DNA of 64,000 nucleotides from Sipunculus nudus (lineage: Eukaryota > Annelida > Sipuncula > Golfingiida > Sipunculidae): positions 15,375,508 to 15,439,507 of the forward strand of contig CM049313.1 in the NCBI GenBank assembly GCA_026874595.1. The letters are read 5' to 3'. Below the pieces are notes generated by a model, which ran no database searches, had not been told where the DNA came from, and saw nothing but the letters and a program-made list of their open reading frames with translations. Positions 22,686 to 33,404 of the stretch are shown piece by piece. Position 1 is the stretch's first letter. Every line of letters begins with the position of its first letter. Made by a program: the position numbers and the translations under genes.

Positions 22686-23078
22686 CAGTGATGTTTTCGA
22701 GTCGACTCCATCCGAGTACGAGTGCAAGTCCGAGTCCAAACCACTCGAGTCAAAGTCCCAATCCGAGTCCTTGAGGTTCAAGTTTAAATCCACTTCCTTC
22801 GAGTCAGAGTCATTTGTGACCCGAGCAAAACTGCGCAAAGCTTGGTAAATGTATTGTGTGATTGTTTTTTTTTTAATATTCTGTTGGTAGTTTGCACATG
22901 TACATAAGTCTTTATAATATGCGAGAGAGTTTTTCTGCTGTTGGACTCGAGATGGACTCGCCTGATTTCTCGAGTCCTTGCCTCCGAGTCCTAGTACAAG
23001 TCGAGTCCAGGACCCTCCAGTCCGAGTCTGAGTCCCTAAAAAGTTGACTCGAATCTGGACTCGAGTCCTACATCACTG
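22686..23078 (+). mobile_element. GAGTCC-rich hAT-like element, copy 1 (393 bp)
   Basis: It begins CAGTGATGTTTTCGAGTCGA and ends GACTCGAGTCCTACATCACTG, so the outer CAGTGATGT and ACATCACTG are inverted. Both halves are built from degenerate (C)GAGTCC/GACTCG hexamers. The same arrangement appears in reverse at 40303-40771. The serine/glutamate-rich part of the 22477-22848 frame is a translation of these hexamers, not a protein domain. Flanks TCTCTTAC and AAACTAAC agree weakly; the other copy shows a better 8-bp duplication. Confidence 0.72.
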
Positions 23079-23221
23079 AAACTAACACATACATGTATAC
23101 ACACGCTACACTCACATACACGCACATATTACACATGGGTCTCTCCATCGCACATGCCAACAGACACTGAAACATATAGATCTCTCTTTTGTAAAGACCT
23201 ATGCTTTGGATACACACCCTC

Positions 23222-23260
23222 ATACATACATACATACATACATACATACATACATACAAG
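23222..23260. repeat. (CATA)n microsatellite
   Basis: About ten CATA units. Confidence 0.95.
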
Positions 23261-23324
23261 CAGGTCATACATACATCTAATTTTAACGCTACTTGCACAC
23301 ACGCACACACATTAAATAAGGTTT

Positions 23325-23529
23325 TTGCTCTCTTTCTCTCTCTCTCTTTCTCTCTCTCTCTCTTTCTCTCTCTCTCTTTCTCTCTCTCTCTTCTGTCACT
23401 GTTTGTTAAGGGCAGGACACACAATAACTGGCACATACAACATAGGTTATATATTTTTCTCTCACGTCTCCTGGACATACATACGTACACTAATAAAACA
23501 GATTATACATAATTACAACCCTACTCTAC

Positions 23530-23573
<44 letters not shown>

Positions 23574-23716
23574 GTCACTGTCCGTTAAGGGCAGAACACC
23601 CAATAACTGAAATATACAACATAGGTTATACATTTCTCTGACACGTCTCGTGCACATACACATATACACTCATAAAGCACAGATTATACATAACCTACAC
23701 CTCTACTCTTCCCCCT

Positions 23717-23778
<62 letters not shown>

Positions 23779-23935
23779 GTCACTGTCTGTTAAGGGCAGG
23801 ACACACAATAACTGACTCGTACAAAATAGGTTATACATTACACAGTATATGCATAACTACACCTCTACTCTAACCCCCCCCCCCCCCCCGGCCCACCCCA
23901 CCTACCTCCCTCTCTCTCTCTCTCACACACACATA
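23325..23935 (+). repeat. composite tandem array: 3 units of ~180-205 bp, each with a (CT)n tract
   Basis: Each unit starts with a CT run and continues with CTGTCACTG, 'GTTAAGGGCAG(G/A)ACAC', 'CAATAACTG', 'ATAGGTTATA', 'AGATTATACATAA' and 'CTCTACTCT'. Unit starts (CTGTCACTG) are at 23393, 23572 and 23777, and the third unit is truncated and runs into a C-tract. The long frames here (23068-23490 minus; 23201-23512 and 23325-23588 plus) are low-complexity artefacts. Confidence 0.88.
23876..23889. repeat. poly(C) tract
   Basis: About 14 C at the end of the composite array. Confidence 0.9.
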
Positions 23936-24622
23936 CACACACTGCCATTTATGACATTTTCAACTCCTTAGTGAAAAATATACATATACTTCAAAATACT
24001 TTTACACTTGAATTGGTCCGGCAGTTCCCACAAAAGACCAAAGATTCGCGACATTGTAAAAAACAAAATACATTAATCTCTGACCTTCAGTGGATCACGT
24101 GACCGAGAACAGGCTCATTAATATCTGGGTAGTCCGAGCTTAATGAGACTTGTGACGGATAATTTTGTATTCTCGTCATTCATAGTGCTCTATTTCTATT
24201 CCAGTCACAATCTAATTAAGCTGCTCCATAATCTGCTTCTTTTAATCGGATATTACTATGATTAATATTATCAACAGCTCCTGTAATTTACTTGGAAAGG
24301 GTCCGCGGGCGAGGAGTCAGAGTTACCACATCATCACTGTCCTTTGCCTTTCGTATAATACCAACTTGTCACCTTGCGGGGAAAGGTTTTAATCCTTGTG
24401 ATGGGCCTGCGTTTTTCTTCACATGCTTTGTGTAGCAATCACAGGGATCTAAGCCTTTTATTGATATAACTGATGGCAAAATTAAATCAGTTATCTCAAA
24501 ATTTCTTAAACGGATAATATAATTCTGAAGCTGATTTTTATATGCTAACATTGATTTGCGGTCTTCCATACATGCATGCCATGGGTGCGGCAACACACAC
24601 ACACGTTCATTTTCATTTAGTT
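23936..24622. other. no gene seen; possible regulatory patch
   Basis: Between about 24080 and 24330 the sequence has CACGTG, several TAATC/GATTA homeodomain-type sites and AATTAAGC, and no repeat character. This is the sort of content seen in developmental enhancers, but conservation is untested. Confidence 0.35.
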
Positions 24623-24625
24623 AAG

Positions 24626-25361
24626 CCTCGGTCACAACCCGCTGCGGTCACCGCACACCCTAGAGTACCGTATCGTTTTTGGGACCGTAGGAAAACTAAG
24701 CCCCGGTCACAACCCACCATACTTGTTTTTAGTACGTACGGTCTTTGGGGAGGCCACGGCCGCCACGTTTTTCTTAAAACGTGGGGAGGGAGTGGCAAGA
24801 GTAGGAAGGGAGTACGTCGACGCACGTCACTTGCACGGTTGCGCAAGGTGTAAGTACGTGGACCGTGAGCGGTTGCATGCGTGCATCGTACGTTGCGCAC
24901 GAGATAAGTGAGTTGTTCGAGCTTACAACGTGCTTGCCGACCGCATTGGCACGGCGTGTCTGCGGGCCCCCAAAATATGTACTGAGGCGATACTCTCCAC
25001 GTATACGTACGAACCACAAAATTTTGTCCACGTTTTTGCAAGTAGACAGCACGCACTTGCAAGTACGGCGGGTTGGGACCACGGCTTTATACAGTACGTC
25101 TCTTGGGTAGCCGAATAGGCGTTAAAAATCGCACGGGCATCCTACGGCATCCGTACGTCTACTGTATGGTGCCCGTAAGGAGCCAGTAGGTGGTTGCTTG
25201 ACGTGCGGCCGCCTCATCAACTTAAGCGCTTGCGCTAATGTCAGTTGCGGTCGTTGCGGAGTCCCTGCGGCCTTTGAAAAACGCACGGTTGCCGTACGTC
25301 AACCGTACGGAATAGCCCAAAACACCCGCCGTACGGCGACGGTATCCGGTTGTGATCGAGG
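24626..25361. mobile_element. CpG-rich TIR element, outer copy (~736 bp)
   Basis: The left terminus CCTCGGTCACAACC and the right terminus GGTTGTGATCGAGG are inverted at 13 of 14 positions. The interior is unusually rich in CG and in GTACG/CGTACG strings compared with the AT-rich surroundings. A second element of the same kind is nested inside. The frames in this block (24542-25431, both strands) overlap one another in several phases and reflect the absence of AT-rich stops, not coding. No transposase recognised. Confidence 0.68.
24698..25087. mobile_element. CpG-rich TIR element, nested inner copy (390 bp)
   Basis: AAGCCCCGGTCACAACCC at the left is inverted at the right as GGGTTGGGACCACGGCTT (15 of 18 positions). 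The termini are nearly those of the enclosing element, so this is the same family inserted into, or duplicated within, itself. No sharp target duplication. Confidence 0.65.
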
Positions 25362-25479
25362 ACAGGTTACGAAGCGAATGTACATTTATAATCCAGTATG
25401 GAAGCGGATATGGTATTCCCATCTGTATTAATGCATAAAAATTATCTTATGTATATCATATTTTCAATCTTTTATGATA

Positions 25480-25730
25480 TGATCAATATAAACTTTATTT
25501 ATTTTACATGATTTTCACAACTACCTATAAAAAGTAATCTGAGACATTCTCCACGGCTCACATGATGACGTTTCCGTAGCCTGTTGGGTTTGAGGAAGCC
25601 GGAAGACCCAGAGGAAACCACCAACCTTAGAGAGACCGCTTCCATCCACTATCATAGCCACGCCGCGGATCGAACCCGGGTCGCCAGCGGAAAAGCGTCG
25701 AGCGTTTTACCCCTCAACTGTCCAGGCCCC
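25480..25730 (-). mobile_element. tRNA-derived SINE, family 1, copy 1
   Basis: Read on the minus strand it starts GGCCTGGACAGTTGAGGGGT (A-box-like), continues to a B box in CCCGGGTTCGATCC, then a conserved-looking core TTTCCTCTGGGTCTTCCGGC, and ends in an AATAAATAAAG tail. The copy at 50037-50368 on the plus strand shares head, B box and 'ggtttcctctgg' core. It is a Pol III-type retroposon, not a tRNA gene: the cloverleaf is not intact. Confidence 0.82.
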
Positions 25731-26723
25731 CATATATGTGTATCATAAAAAAAACCTCGAAGCTATAAAGTGCGAAATGTATCAGGGATGCTTAAAATAA
25801 CAATCAGTGCACTGCATGAAATGTCGCAAATGAAGCTTTTGTTCGTTTACACTTTTTTTATTTGCATGGAACAGTGTTCAGGTCTGCATGGTCTAAAATA
25901 AGTCCTTGTAACCAACCGGTGGACCCCCACTTGTCATTTTTTTATATGGCCCAGTGTCAGTGTGTAAATACTAGGTCACCAGATTTAAACATGAAAAAGT
26001 AACAAAGAGGTTTAATGCAACGCTGTATAAAGAAAGTAAGGGAAATTGCCTTTTAGAGGACATCATTTTAACAGGCGGTGATTGGAGAGTAATCGGTCCT
26101 GCCCTTCCTCGCGGAGTGATTGTTTATGTGAAAACTTGCGAACACAAAAGATAACAAAACGAGCAAAAGCCAATAAGGATAATAACCAGGTTTTAATCAA
26201 GCTTACGTTGGTAATATATGGGCTGTGTGAATTATTTTTAACTTTTTTATCGTGTTTGCCGCCTACTGAGTTTTGCGTCATAATTGGCAGGCTTCGTGCT
26301 ACGTTTTGCGCGGTGATTAAAATATAATAGCGGAACCCAAGGTAACCGTAACTATCACGATATCGTCCCATTTTTCGAAATTCTGATTTATCATCCGCAC
26401 AACAGACAATTAATGCAGCTTAATTAGCCAACTGAGTGCCTAGCCTTGGTCTGGTTTTGATAGAAAGGCAAGTACTGTCGTAGAGATCGGAGTTTGACAC
26501 ATTAATGGCCAAAAGCGGACAATTTAATATAATATACAGACGGCATCCCGCTGTTGTTTATAGTACAAAACATAAGATTACACAATGAAATGGCTCTTCT
26601 AACGAACCTTCTATCCTCAACTCAACCGGTAGATCATATATGGTATGTCAGTTACTCATCCCGATAAATAATAAAAGTGATATATAAATAATGAATATAA
26701 CGAATATATGTAATAAATTTAAA

Positions 26724-26726
<3 letters not shown>
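25731..26726. other. no gene seen
   Basis: Low-repeat AT-rich DNA; overlapping frames at 26063-26371 (minus) and 26082-26327 (plus) have no recognisable domain. Confidence 0.55.
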
Positions 26727-26773
<47 letters not shown>

Positions 26774-26787
26774 ACATACATATATAA
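26727..26787. repeat. (TA)n microsatellite
   Basis: Nearly continuous TA units ending in a CATA-type stretch. Confidence 0.93.
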
Positions 26788-26985
26788 CAATACCAACGAT
26801 AATTATTAATAATAAATTAATGAAATTAAGACAATAAAGTTAAGATAATGAACGTTTGTATTTATTGTATTTATTCGTTTGTGACATATATAATCAATAC
26901 CATCGATAATTAATAATTATCAATTAATAAAATTCAGACAATAAATTTAAGAAAATGAATAAAAACGAATGTGTATTATTAAAAA
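26777..26985 (+). repeat. tandem duplication, ~105-bp unit, 2 copies
   Basis: 'acatatata..aataccaacgataattaataat...gacaataaa(g/t)ttaag(a/-)taatgaa' is found at about 26777-26860 and again at about 26883-26960. Between two TA arrays; noncoding. Confidence 0.75.
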
Positions 26986-26989
26986 CGAT

Positions 26990-27016
26990 TATATATATAT
27001 ATATATATATATATAT
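26990..27016. repeat. (TA)n microsatellite
   Basis: About 13 TA units. Confidence 0.93.
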
Positions 27017-27615
27017 AAGTAATAAAATATCTGTTGTGTGTGTGTTTGTACCTTACAACCTTGCATATGAACACGCCCCTTGAATCAAGCATTCCAGCCT
27101 CTATAAACAGATACATCACGGTGTATCATGTACATGGCCGCACGGATATCAGATTCCCCTGGTCATACTCAGTTCTCTTGTTGCCAAAGTAGTAGATGTA
27201 ATAAGCGAGAGCTTGGTATCAATGCATTAAATAACAACATACCTTCCGGGTTAATCTTTCATTTTCAAGTAATCACCCCTCTCTATTCATGCAGCAGAGC
27301 CTCGAGGACTTTAATCCTATATCAGTAATGTATATGTCCTGATAATTGCCTGGCTGCGTGGTATATTACCTGTTTCACGTTATTCGTTATCATCATTAAT
27401 GAACTGCGTAGAGTCGTTAATCTTTATTTAGGTATCTCATTATGAGTATGGCTGGGTTCTGTAGTCTTTATATATAGATATCTTCTTTGAATCAAGGTGA
27501 GTGCATAGAACCTTTAGCTCTCCCTTTAATGAACGAGATAGCATGTTCCCTGTACCGGTCGTCACACCATTGTTTGATTGATTAGCAGTGCAACAGTCTT
27601 ATACTTTAGCATGTG
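27017..27615. other. no gene seen
   Basis: Unique-looking; no diagnostic feature. Confidence 0.55.
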
Positions 27616-27832
27616 CAGGGACGGATCCAGGATTTAGGGAAAAATGTAGGGGGGAAGGGTGTCCAACCCTTGGAGACTAATGAAAAGCCTAAAAAGGTTC
27701 CCAGGTCCGAAAAAGGGGGTAGGGGTCCGGGCCAAAAAGGTTTGTCTGAAACCCTTAAAATGGTTGCTTCGTATGATGGGGGGGGGGGGGGGGCAGGACC
27801 CCCTGGAACCCCCTCCCCTGGATCCGCTTCTG
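27616..27832 (+). mobile_element. GGATCC-end MITE, copy 3 (217 bp)
   Basis: CAGGGACGGATCCAGGATTT at the left and CTGGATCCGCTTCTG at the right. Flanks ATGTG (27611-27615) and ATGTC (27833-27837) match at four of five bases. The interior 'tccaaccct', 'ggtccgaaaa', 'gtctgaaacccttaaaa' is shared with the other two copies. Overlapping plus and minus frames (27613-27945) are this element. Confidence 0.85.
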
Positions 27833-29835
27833 ATGTCGGATTCGAAATGAAGGACTAATAACCAGTGGACAAGAGAGCTGAAATGAATAATCGCGTACAT
27901 GATCGAGTCCGAGATGGAGGACTCGAATTCATAGTGGACCAGCATGACAAGGCAAACTCTCTTGTCTGTATTTATGATTTATGAATTACTTGCATATTTC
28001 CCATTCTTCAGTCAAATTTTCTGCATTAAAATCTGGGTTCAGTCGGCGTTTAAGCCCCTGAAGCTCATCCCGATATAATGCACCTATACCGAAATATATG
28101 GAAACGTAGAACATACCTGCCATCCTCCCCGAAACTTCTCGACCAAATTAAGACATTTCTGAGGCGCGGCCACAGTTTGGTGGCGTGACAAAGGTGTAAT
28201 GCCACCGTCAGTGCCTCCATCATCAGGGTATGCGTTCATTCTCTTTGTGTGTGTGCGTGTTTGTGTGTTTGTTCACAACACAACTCCTGCAATCACGGAA
28301 TCTCATGAAATTTTCAAGGCATTTCGGGATTGGGTCAAGTCAGAAACGATCAGATTTTGGTGTGGATTTGGCACATGGTCAAGACTCAGGAACGTCATCA
28401 AGAAATATTCACAAATGTCCAGTCACCTATGCACGAAAGAACCTAGGAATATGGGCTGAATAAGTAAATGCCTACTTGGCGGAGGCTTCTATTCCTTAGA
28501 ATGCAGATTACTTGTTTATAATATTGATTTAAAGCGTTGCTGTTGTTGTTCTGGTCAATTCAGTAAAAATTTGCTTAAACTCCCATGGACCTACTTTTAT
28601 CCCTTGACTGAATATTTAGCCAAGACCAAATCCAGTTTCTTTCTGCCGCCGTTTAAAACTTCAGACTATTGTAAAAGCAATGATTCGGGAAATGGCTATA
28701 CATCGGATACTCGAGTCAAAAACTTTCTTTCCGTTTAAGCATAAGTACACAAACATGTTTACATGAAGGCTTCCAGATATATGGATGACTGGTATAGAAT
28801 CTGTCGCACTTTCATTCTACCCAAACGTAAAATTTCAATAAGAGATTAATCAAACAGTTGACATTTCCTATGGAATGGACTTAGTTTTGTCAAAAACGGG
28901 CATCCATATTGTGCGCCGTCTTCTTGAAGACAGATTGTTAACGTTGTCAGAAAAATGGTTTACATACTCTATAAAGGTGTATTAAAAATTCTGACTGTTT
29001 CACAGCAAAATAAAGTAGAATTATCAAATAATTAGCGAACATTTTATTTCGCCAGTCGCTATTTTGATTCAATGCGGTTGAGCATGGAACAAGTCGTATT
29101 TTATTAGTGAAAATCCCTAGGTTGAACTAGGAAAAAAAGAGAAGAAACAAATCCAGCCAATGAAAGATCGATTTGCTTCCCACGTGGAAACCACCATGCT
29201 AGAAATCAGTTTTACCCCCGAGTCCTGGTAATCTCTCCCCTCCCATGGACTTCGCGTGTGACTGCCTAGTCACATTTCTGCGGTATATGGTCTGTAGCCT
29301 TGTTAACATCAGTTCGTAACGGCTCTAATCATATCAGCTTTTGGGGATTCAGCTGTTATTCTCTATCAAGCTTTAGCTGCGCTTCGTGCCTTCGATATTA
29401 CGGCTAAATCCTCATGCACAACGGAAAAAATGGGAGGACCAAGGGTCTTTGAGAGGGTGGGGCCAAATCATAATTTAGATTAAAAAAAGTTGGATTATGA
29501 TTAGGAAGCATTAAGCAGTTAAGATGATTGGAACTTGTCACTATGGTGATGGCACCCATACCAAAGATTGCAGTTTAATGTGTCAGAGTAAAGAGGTAAC
29601 AAAGTCATAAATTACTATTTTTATAGTAACGAGTTAAAGAAAGTTTTTCTGAGTTATCGAAAATGAGCGTCAGATGATACTTAAGATTAAGTACTTCTGC
29701 AGTCAAATTCACGCCAGTGTGATATTGGATGTGCAGTCCTGCAGCTGACGATAGATAAGGTAAAGGTGCGGATTTATATTCTGATATCATCAACGACGTC
29801 AGTCTCATCCGACTTTACACTTTGCCTCCCCCCCC
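27833..29835. other. no gene seen
   Basis: Two kilobases of low-repeat sequence. 28152-28175 repeats the motif at 5969-5992. A (GT)-rich patch near 28240-28270 produces two low-complexity frames. No recognisable protein. Confidence 0.5.
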
Positions 29836-29849
29836 CCCCCCCCCCCCCG
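29827..29849. repeat. poly(C) tract
   Basis: About 22 C with no interruption, at the tail side of the SINE on the minus strand. Confidence 0.9.
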
Positions 29850-30090
29850 AGATAATACAACAAATGTAGCCCTGATTGGTAGCCTGAAAGGTTATGCGTT
29901 CTACATCTGTCTGTCGCCAATGACCAGTACGCATTCACTCCTGAGTCGAGAACCCATGCATGTGGTAAAACCTACACTAGGATTCGTAGCGCAGATGGGG
30001 ACGCGAACTCACAACCTTGCGGTCATATTAACCACAGAAGGAGAAATATCATATCATAGCGCTGGACATATGACCATGAGGTTTTGGGAT
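29850..30090 (-). mobile_element. tRNA-derived SINE, family 2, copy 1
   Basis: On the minus strand there is an A-box-like TGGTCATATGTCCAGCGCT, a B-box region CAAGGTTGTGAGTTCGCGTC, and a body ending GGGCTACATTTGTTGTATTAT. The 3' half (GAATGCGTA.TGGT...GCAGATG...GCATAAC...GGGCT..ATTT) recurs at 40069-40200. The head is diverged, so family assignment rests on the shared 3' half plus the B box. Confidence 0.6.
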
Positions 30091-30855
30091 CGTGTCCCCA
30101 CGTTAAGCCCCCTGGTAAGGACCGTACAACCAGGGTGAGAGGTTACTGGAGATGTGTGGCGGCCAAATTTAGGGGAGTAAACTTCCGGTGTATATTTTTA
30201 TTGTTTCGCATGTATACTCCCCAGGGCCCGAGTACTTTGTTCTTTAGCCGTGTGTATACGAGGGGGAATAGGAGAAGTGAGTACTGTACAATGTACACAA
30301 CACTTGCTTTGGTGTATTATTTGACAATTTATAAGACTGGACCAGTCCGGGCGTCGACAGGTCCTCTCACACGTCATCATTACGCCCGGGTCATTTGGAA
30401 TAAACCATCCCTCCCGGGATCGCTGGATGGCACGGTGTACGTGTTTCATGTTGGTGTGTGTCTCGCAGGTTAATGGTTGTTATAACGGTGATGCATCTGT
30501 AACAACAGCACATAGGTGGCTGAGCAGAACCCTGGATGACTTGAATTAGCTCAATTGCCTTCAACCACGCCTGTGGATAAGACACTAAACTTGGGACTAA
30601 TTTGCACTGGCTACAACAGTTGAAGAAAGGCGTCATTGTCACCCTGATCCCGGCCGCGTATTATTCTGAGATGCCTGGATCACTAATTTAAAGCATAAAG
30701 AAACTATAATAGGACTGTCTATCTTTTTCTGGCGTTTTGTAACTTTCGTAACTGGTTTGTAAGGAAATAATAAGGGGCCAGAAGAAGCCAGTGTTATTTG
30801 TAAAATAAGAACAAAGGATAAGGAAGGAAGATATGCTTCCGTAGCGAGACCATTG

Positions 30856-30938
30856 GGGAGAGAGAGAGAGAGAAAGGGAGGGGGGGGGGGGAGATGAGAG
30901 GGGGGGGGGGGGGGGAGAGAGGGGGAGAGAGAGAGAGA
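30856..30938. repeat. (GA)n / poly(G) low-complexity tract
   Basis: Alternating GA and G runs, purine-only on the plus strand for about 80 bases. Confidence 0.92.
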
Positions 30939-31988
30939 GCATGTTTATGATAATAGTATACATAAGGATGAAGATCAAAAGATATCGCACGTTTGTAAAG
31001 CCGACATACGTATGCTTACGAAGCGAAAATAAAGGATCTAGAGAGGCCATACGACAAATATCTTCAATACAACGATGAATCTTATTCCTGATTCGAAGCA
31101 AGGCTGACGCCAAATATTCTATTTAAATCCAGACGTTTTTTAATGGTCTTTTACAAAAACCAACAGCTTCAGACGATGCAATGCTTTTTCATGAAGTATT
31201 ATTTCAAATCACATGAAACTTTAGTAACAACACAATATATTTTTTTTATTCTGTTCATCATTATTATTTTAATTTTATTTTAATGTTTAGAAGTATATTT
31301 TTTTTTCTATTCTGGGATGGCGTCGGGAGTATGACGTCACTGGCGGAGTTAAACAGAGGCCAAATGATGGTATTAGATTCAGCATTATATAAACAAAGGC
31401 ACTGACAGTGGCTAAGACTTCTGGGTTCAGCAAACAGTGTGTTATCATGTTACAGTTTCAGTTACTCCATAATTTGACTGTCTGTATCGTGAAGTGTCTT
31501 ATAGGTTGTCATAGAGTACATAAATGTCTACTTAGTATGAATCACAGCGCCTATGGCGACCATGCCACTGATAATGCTGATGGGATTGGTTTTATCAGTA
31601 GATAGACAAGTCCCTTTGTATTCTTTACGGTAACTCATTGACTCCTTCCCGTTGCCGCCATGTTACCATACAGACGCCGCTTGGGCGTGAAGCAGTCGGC
31701 TGAAATTTCGCGTTCCGTTAAAGATAAGACCTGTCTATTACGTAATTCATAGACGTCATATAATAAGGCATTGTCCATCCGTTCTTTGATAAAAACCGTT
31801 ACCGTGTCAGTGGAGCAATGAGTTATTGTGTTAGGAAACCCTTTCATCTAGATTTAGACTGGCTCTTTTCCTCCAAAAAGTAACATTGTACGAAACAAAA
31901 CCGACAGCACCACCCGTGTCAGATTCAGTCCCGAGATGCTCTTGGCGGAACATGTTGTTTTGGTAAGTAAAGCTATTCGTATATATAT

Positions 31989-32026
31989 GTATGTGTGTGT
32001 GTGTGTGTGTGTGTTTGTGTGTATGT
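31989..32026. repeat. (GT)n microsatellite
   Basis: About 15 GT units with TTTGT interruption. Confidence 0.9.
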
Positions 32027-32050
32027 GGTACAGGCAATTTAAGTAATCAA

Positions 32051-32131
32051 ATTACCGGAAATGACTGATTCACTCGAGTATTTAACCAACTGAAAAAAAA
32101 ATTCTGGAGTGAATGAGTCATTTCGTTAAAT
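32051..32131. repeat. 81-bp inverted-repeat hairpin
   Basis: The arm at 32051-32078 (core GAAATGACTGATTCACTCGAG with one extra base either side) pairs with 32103-32131 (core CTGGAGTGAATGAGTCATTTC) at roughly 24 of 28 positions, around a loop of about 24 bases. Size and shape resemble a microRNA precursor, but a tiny foldback MITE or chance is equally compatible. Confidence 0.55.
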
Positions 32132-32674
32132 GCTTGAGCCATATTGAAACAGTCTCTTAGTTTACGACGTTTGATACCAGATACCTCCGAAAATTCACAG
32201 TGTTAAGGATAATGTGTTTTGATAGAAACGGAACTGCCTGAGCGCATGTTCGTAGCATATTGCTAAATGTGTCGGCTTTCATTGGTCTATACGTTTGCCT
32301 TAAGTGGTGCTCCACGTGCAGCATAGTAGGGGGGTGGGGTAGGGGTGGGGGATGGTGGGTATAAGTAGTCATTTGTGACATAGGCTGGTCAAAAAGGTCA
32401 AAAAACAAAATGACATTGTAAATTTAAAATTGTAAAACTTTATTGTTTTATAAATGTTGTAAGTTAAATTTTTGTTTAGTATTTGTTTTCTAATGTTTTA
32501 AACGTAGTATTGATAAAAAATAGAGACACAGAGGGACAGACAAACAGACCTGCAGACATATTTGCAGACAAAGAAACATTAGGTAATTTAGCATAACTTA
32601 TGTATTAAGCATTATCTGGTTTCCCTTTTTACACATAGTGTAGATAAGTGATATTTCAGTATTCATTTTTATCA

Positions 32675-32678
<4 letters not shown>
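32132..32678. other. no gene seen
   Basis: AT-rich unique-looking DNA with a short G/T-rich stretch at about 32327-32362. Confidence 0.55.
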
Positions 32679-32736
<58 letters not shown>

Positions 32737-32772
32737 TATACTTATACATAATATATATATATATATATATAT
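32679..32772. repeat. (TA)n microsatellite, interrupted
   Basis: Two TA arrays separated by about 20 bases. Confidence 0.93.
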
Positions 32773-33291
32773 TTGTTTATTTATTTATTTATGAACAGAG
32801 ATTTATATGAGATACAATGACAGTTAAAGATGCAGCAAATGATAATATGAACCCCTGTCAGATCAGGCCCCTTGTTTACAGTCACATGGGCACAAAATAA
32901 TGGTGTGAGACAGTGTTTGTTATGAACGTAATGTCTTGAGATGATGACTATTGTTACTTGGTGCAAACAGGTAGCCTTTTCGTACCGAAAGAGTCATTTT
33001 CCGCTAGCTTCATTCACGCCCCGGCAATCAGTCAGTGCAGGTTCGTAATATAATGATACTTTTATATTATGTTTCTCAAAAGGTCAATCGCAAGGTTGTG
33101 GCCTCATGATCGGGGTGTGCTGTGTTATGGCGTCTTTGTGTGAAGTTGTAACAGGCCAATAAAGTCCGTGACAGTGGTACCCGGGCCATTCGGAGCTGGT
33201 GTTCTGTGTTTATAGCAAAGCGGACAATTAAAATTTGTATAAAAAATCTAGACGCCTATATCGAATATATCGTTAGCTGACATGTTGTTTT

Positions 33292-33293
<2 letters not shown>
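32773..33293. other. no gene seen
   Basis: Unique-looking; no diagnostic feature. Confidence 0.55.

Positions 33294-33366
<73 letters not shown>
33294..33366. repeat. (TA)n microsatellite
   Basis: More than 30 TA units, 40 bases upstream of the minisatellite. Confidence 0.95.
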
Positions 33367-33404
33367 CATGTGTGTGTGAGAATTCTCTGCAAAAATAAAT
33401 TCAA

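Larger units (their letters stand above)
30091..32050. other. no gene seen; G/A-rich tract and a GT array
   Basis: The frames at 30084-30473 (plus) and 30198-30449 (minus) overlap and have no domain. 30856-30938 is a GA/G-rich tract that creates the 30688-31113 minus frame. 31989-32026 is a (GT)n array. Confidence 0.5.

Noticed and set aside
22477-22848. Ser/Glu-rich protein
   Set aside because: Translation of GAGTCC hexamers in a transposable element.
23068-23588. Open frames on both strands in the CT-rich region
   Set aside because: Low-complexity microsatellite translation.
24613-25062. 149-codon minus frame and its overlapping neighbours
   Set aside because: Lies within nested CG-rich TIR elements where stop codons are rare in all phases; several frames overlap.
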